Shown piece after piece: positions 7,554 through 8,364 of a DNA stretch of 8,364 nt. Source of the DNA: Ramlibacter sp. (GTDB lineage Bacteria; Pseudomonadota; Gammaproteobacteria; Burkholderiales; Burkholderiaceae_C); assembly GCA_023701085.1 (NCBI GenBank), contig JAMPXR010000097.1:1-8364 (forward strand). The letters run 5' to 3'. The first letter of the stretch is position 1. Each line of letters begins with the position of its first letter. The notes under the pieces were generated by a model. The model worked only from the letters and a program-made list of their open reading frames with translations, was not told the DNA's origin and did no database searches. The position numbers and the translations under genes were made by a program.

Positions 7554-7574
7554 GCCCCTCGGGGCCCCGGGGGT
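7554..7574 (-). repeat. GC-rich self-complementary stretch after the ALDH stop
   Basis: Runs of C and G alternate (on the plus strand GCCCC-TC-GGGGC, then CCCC-GGGGG) and can pair in several mutually exclusive ways. It begins right after the aldehyde dehydrogenase stop codon. As minus-strand RNA it can form a short stem around a CGAG loop, but no U-tract follows. It may stabilise or attenuate the transcript between the ALDH and SDR genes; weak evidence. Confidence 0.3.
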
Positions 7575-8364
7575 TCAACCGTGCCGGATCGCCACCGTCT
7601 TCAGCGTGGTGAAGCCGTACAGCGCCTCGAACCCCTTTTCGCGCCCGTAGCCCGATGACTTGACGCCGCCGAAAGGCAACTCCACGCCGCCGCCGGCGCC
7701 GTAGTTGTTGATGAACACCTGGCCGCTCTTGACGCGTTTGGCCATGCGCAGCTGGCGCGCGCCGTCGCGCGTCCAGATGCCCGCGACCAGGCCGAAGTGC
7801 GTGCCGTTGGCCAGCTGGACCGCCTCGTCCTCGTCCTTGAAGCTCATGGACGCGAGCACCGGCCCGAACACTTCCTCCTGCGCCACGCGGTGCCCGGCGG
7901 GCACGTCGCGCAGCAGGATGGGCGCCTGGTAATAGCCGGTTTCCGGCGCTTCTTCCACGATCTGGCCCTGGGCCACGGTGGCGATGCCCGCCACGTGCGC
8001 ATCCGACAGGAAGTCCCACACGCGCTGCTGCTGGCTGGCGCGGATCAAAGGACCCACGTCGAGGTCCAGCGCGGCGGGGCCCACGCGCAGGTTCTCGAAC
8101 ACCTTGCCCAGGCGCTCCAGCAGCGGCTCGTAGATCGCCTGCTCCACCAGCAGGCGGGAGCCGGCCGAACAGGTCTGCCCGGCGTTCTGGACGATGGCGT
8201 TGACGACCATGGGCAGCGCCGCATCCAGGTCGGCGTCGGCGAAGATGATCTGCGGGCTCTTGCCGCCCAGCTCCAGCGTCACCGGACAATGGCGCTGCGC
8301 CGCGACCTGCTGGATGATGGTGCCCACCGACGGACTGCCGGTGAAGCTGATGTGATCGATGCCC
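7575..8364 (-). CDS. Aldehyde dehydrogenase (NAD(P)+), C-terminal 262 residues, N-terminus outside window
   Basis: Oxidises an aldehyde to the acid with NAD(P)+ through a covalent thiohemiacetal. The frame is open to the right edge, so about the first 220 residues of a roughly 480-residue enzyme are missing, and a GTG at 8327 is internal. Visible numbering from the edge: the cofactor-binding FTGSPSVG (7-14), the general-base Glu in LELGGKSP (E31), and the catalytic Cys in GQTCSAGSR (C65). The cofactor-contacting EEVFGPV is at 163-169, and PFGGVKSSGYGREKG is in the C-terminal oligomerisation region (230-244). No catalytic element in the visible part is missing. The substrate cannot be told from these motifs. 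It is the first visible gene of the minus-strand run and is followed after 69 bp by the SDR, a pairing typical of catabolic steps in which an alcohol and then an aldehyde are oxidised. Confidence 0.93.
   Translation of the reverse strand, partial: GIDHISFTGSPSVGTIIQQVAAQRHCPVTLELGGKSPQIIFADADLDAALPMVVNAIVQNAGQTCSAGSRLLVEQAIYEPLLERLGKVFENLRVGPAALDLDVGPLIRASQQQRVWDFLSDAHVAGIATVAQGQIVEEAPETGYYQAPILLRDVPAGHRVAQEEVFGPVLASMSFKDEDEAVQLANGTHFGLVAGIWTRDGARQLRMAKRVKSGQVFINNYGAGGGVELPFGGVKSSGYGREKGFEALYGFTTLKTVAIRHG

Noticed and set aside
5622..7658. 678-codon open frame on the plus strand
   Set aside because: Antisense to moaA and the SDR gene, rich in Arg/His/Gln/Asp-type shadow composition, with no recognisable domain.
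5731..8289. 852-codon open frame on the minus strand
   Set aside because: It runs through ALDH, SDR and moaA in a shifted frame and across the gaps between them. Its translation is dominated by Arg, Gly, Ala and His with no domain, while the other frame has intact catalytic motifs for all three enzymes. It is a product of high GC.

Overview
The window looks like chromosomal DNA from a high-GC betaproteobacterium, most likely of the order Burkholderiales. The grounds are strong G/C bias at third codon positions, a moaA-mobA-moeA gene order, a DUF2917 gene, and Burkholderiales-like wording of the MoaA N-terminus. The genus cannot be fixed from the sequence alone. I see no tRNA, rRNA, CRISPR array, insertion sequence or phage gene.

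Left part (1-3460). The window opens inside the 3' end of a plus-strand gene for a BNR/Asp-box beta-propeller protein (sialidase-like fold). It converges on a small minus-strand gene for a DUF2917 protein (435-746). About 100 bp of divergent intergenic DNA follows, holding a perfect 8-bp inverted repeat. Next is a large plus-strand gene (845-3460) for an 871-residue one-protein regulator: an OmpR/CadC-type winged helix, a STAND/NB-ARC-like ATPase and a TPR-like helical C-terminus. The DUF2917 gene and the regulator are transcribed away from each other and may share regulation.

Right part (3521-8364). Everything is on the minus strand, so transcription runs from the right edge leftward: an aldehyde dehydrogenase (N-terminus outside the window), an SDR oxidoreductase, moaA, mobA and moeA. 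The last three belong to molybdenum cofactor biosynthesis. MoaA (with MoaC) turns GTP into cPMP, MoeA inserts molybdate into adenylated molybdopterin, and MobA attaches GMP to give the guanine dinucleotide cofactor. mobA and moeA overlap by 4 bp (ATGA), so they are probably translationally coupled. The ALDH-SDR pair lies 63 bp upstream of moaA with no obvious terminator between, so read-through is possible. Whether the two modules are linked in function is not shown.

No clearly new multi-gene system is visible. The least described parts are the DUF2917/STAND-regulator divergent pair with its inverted repeat, and the pairing of an ALDH-SDR cassette with cofactor genes.
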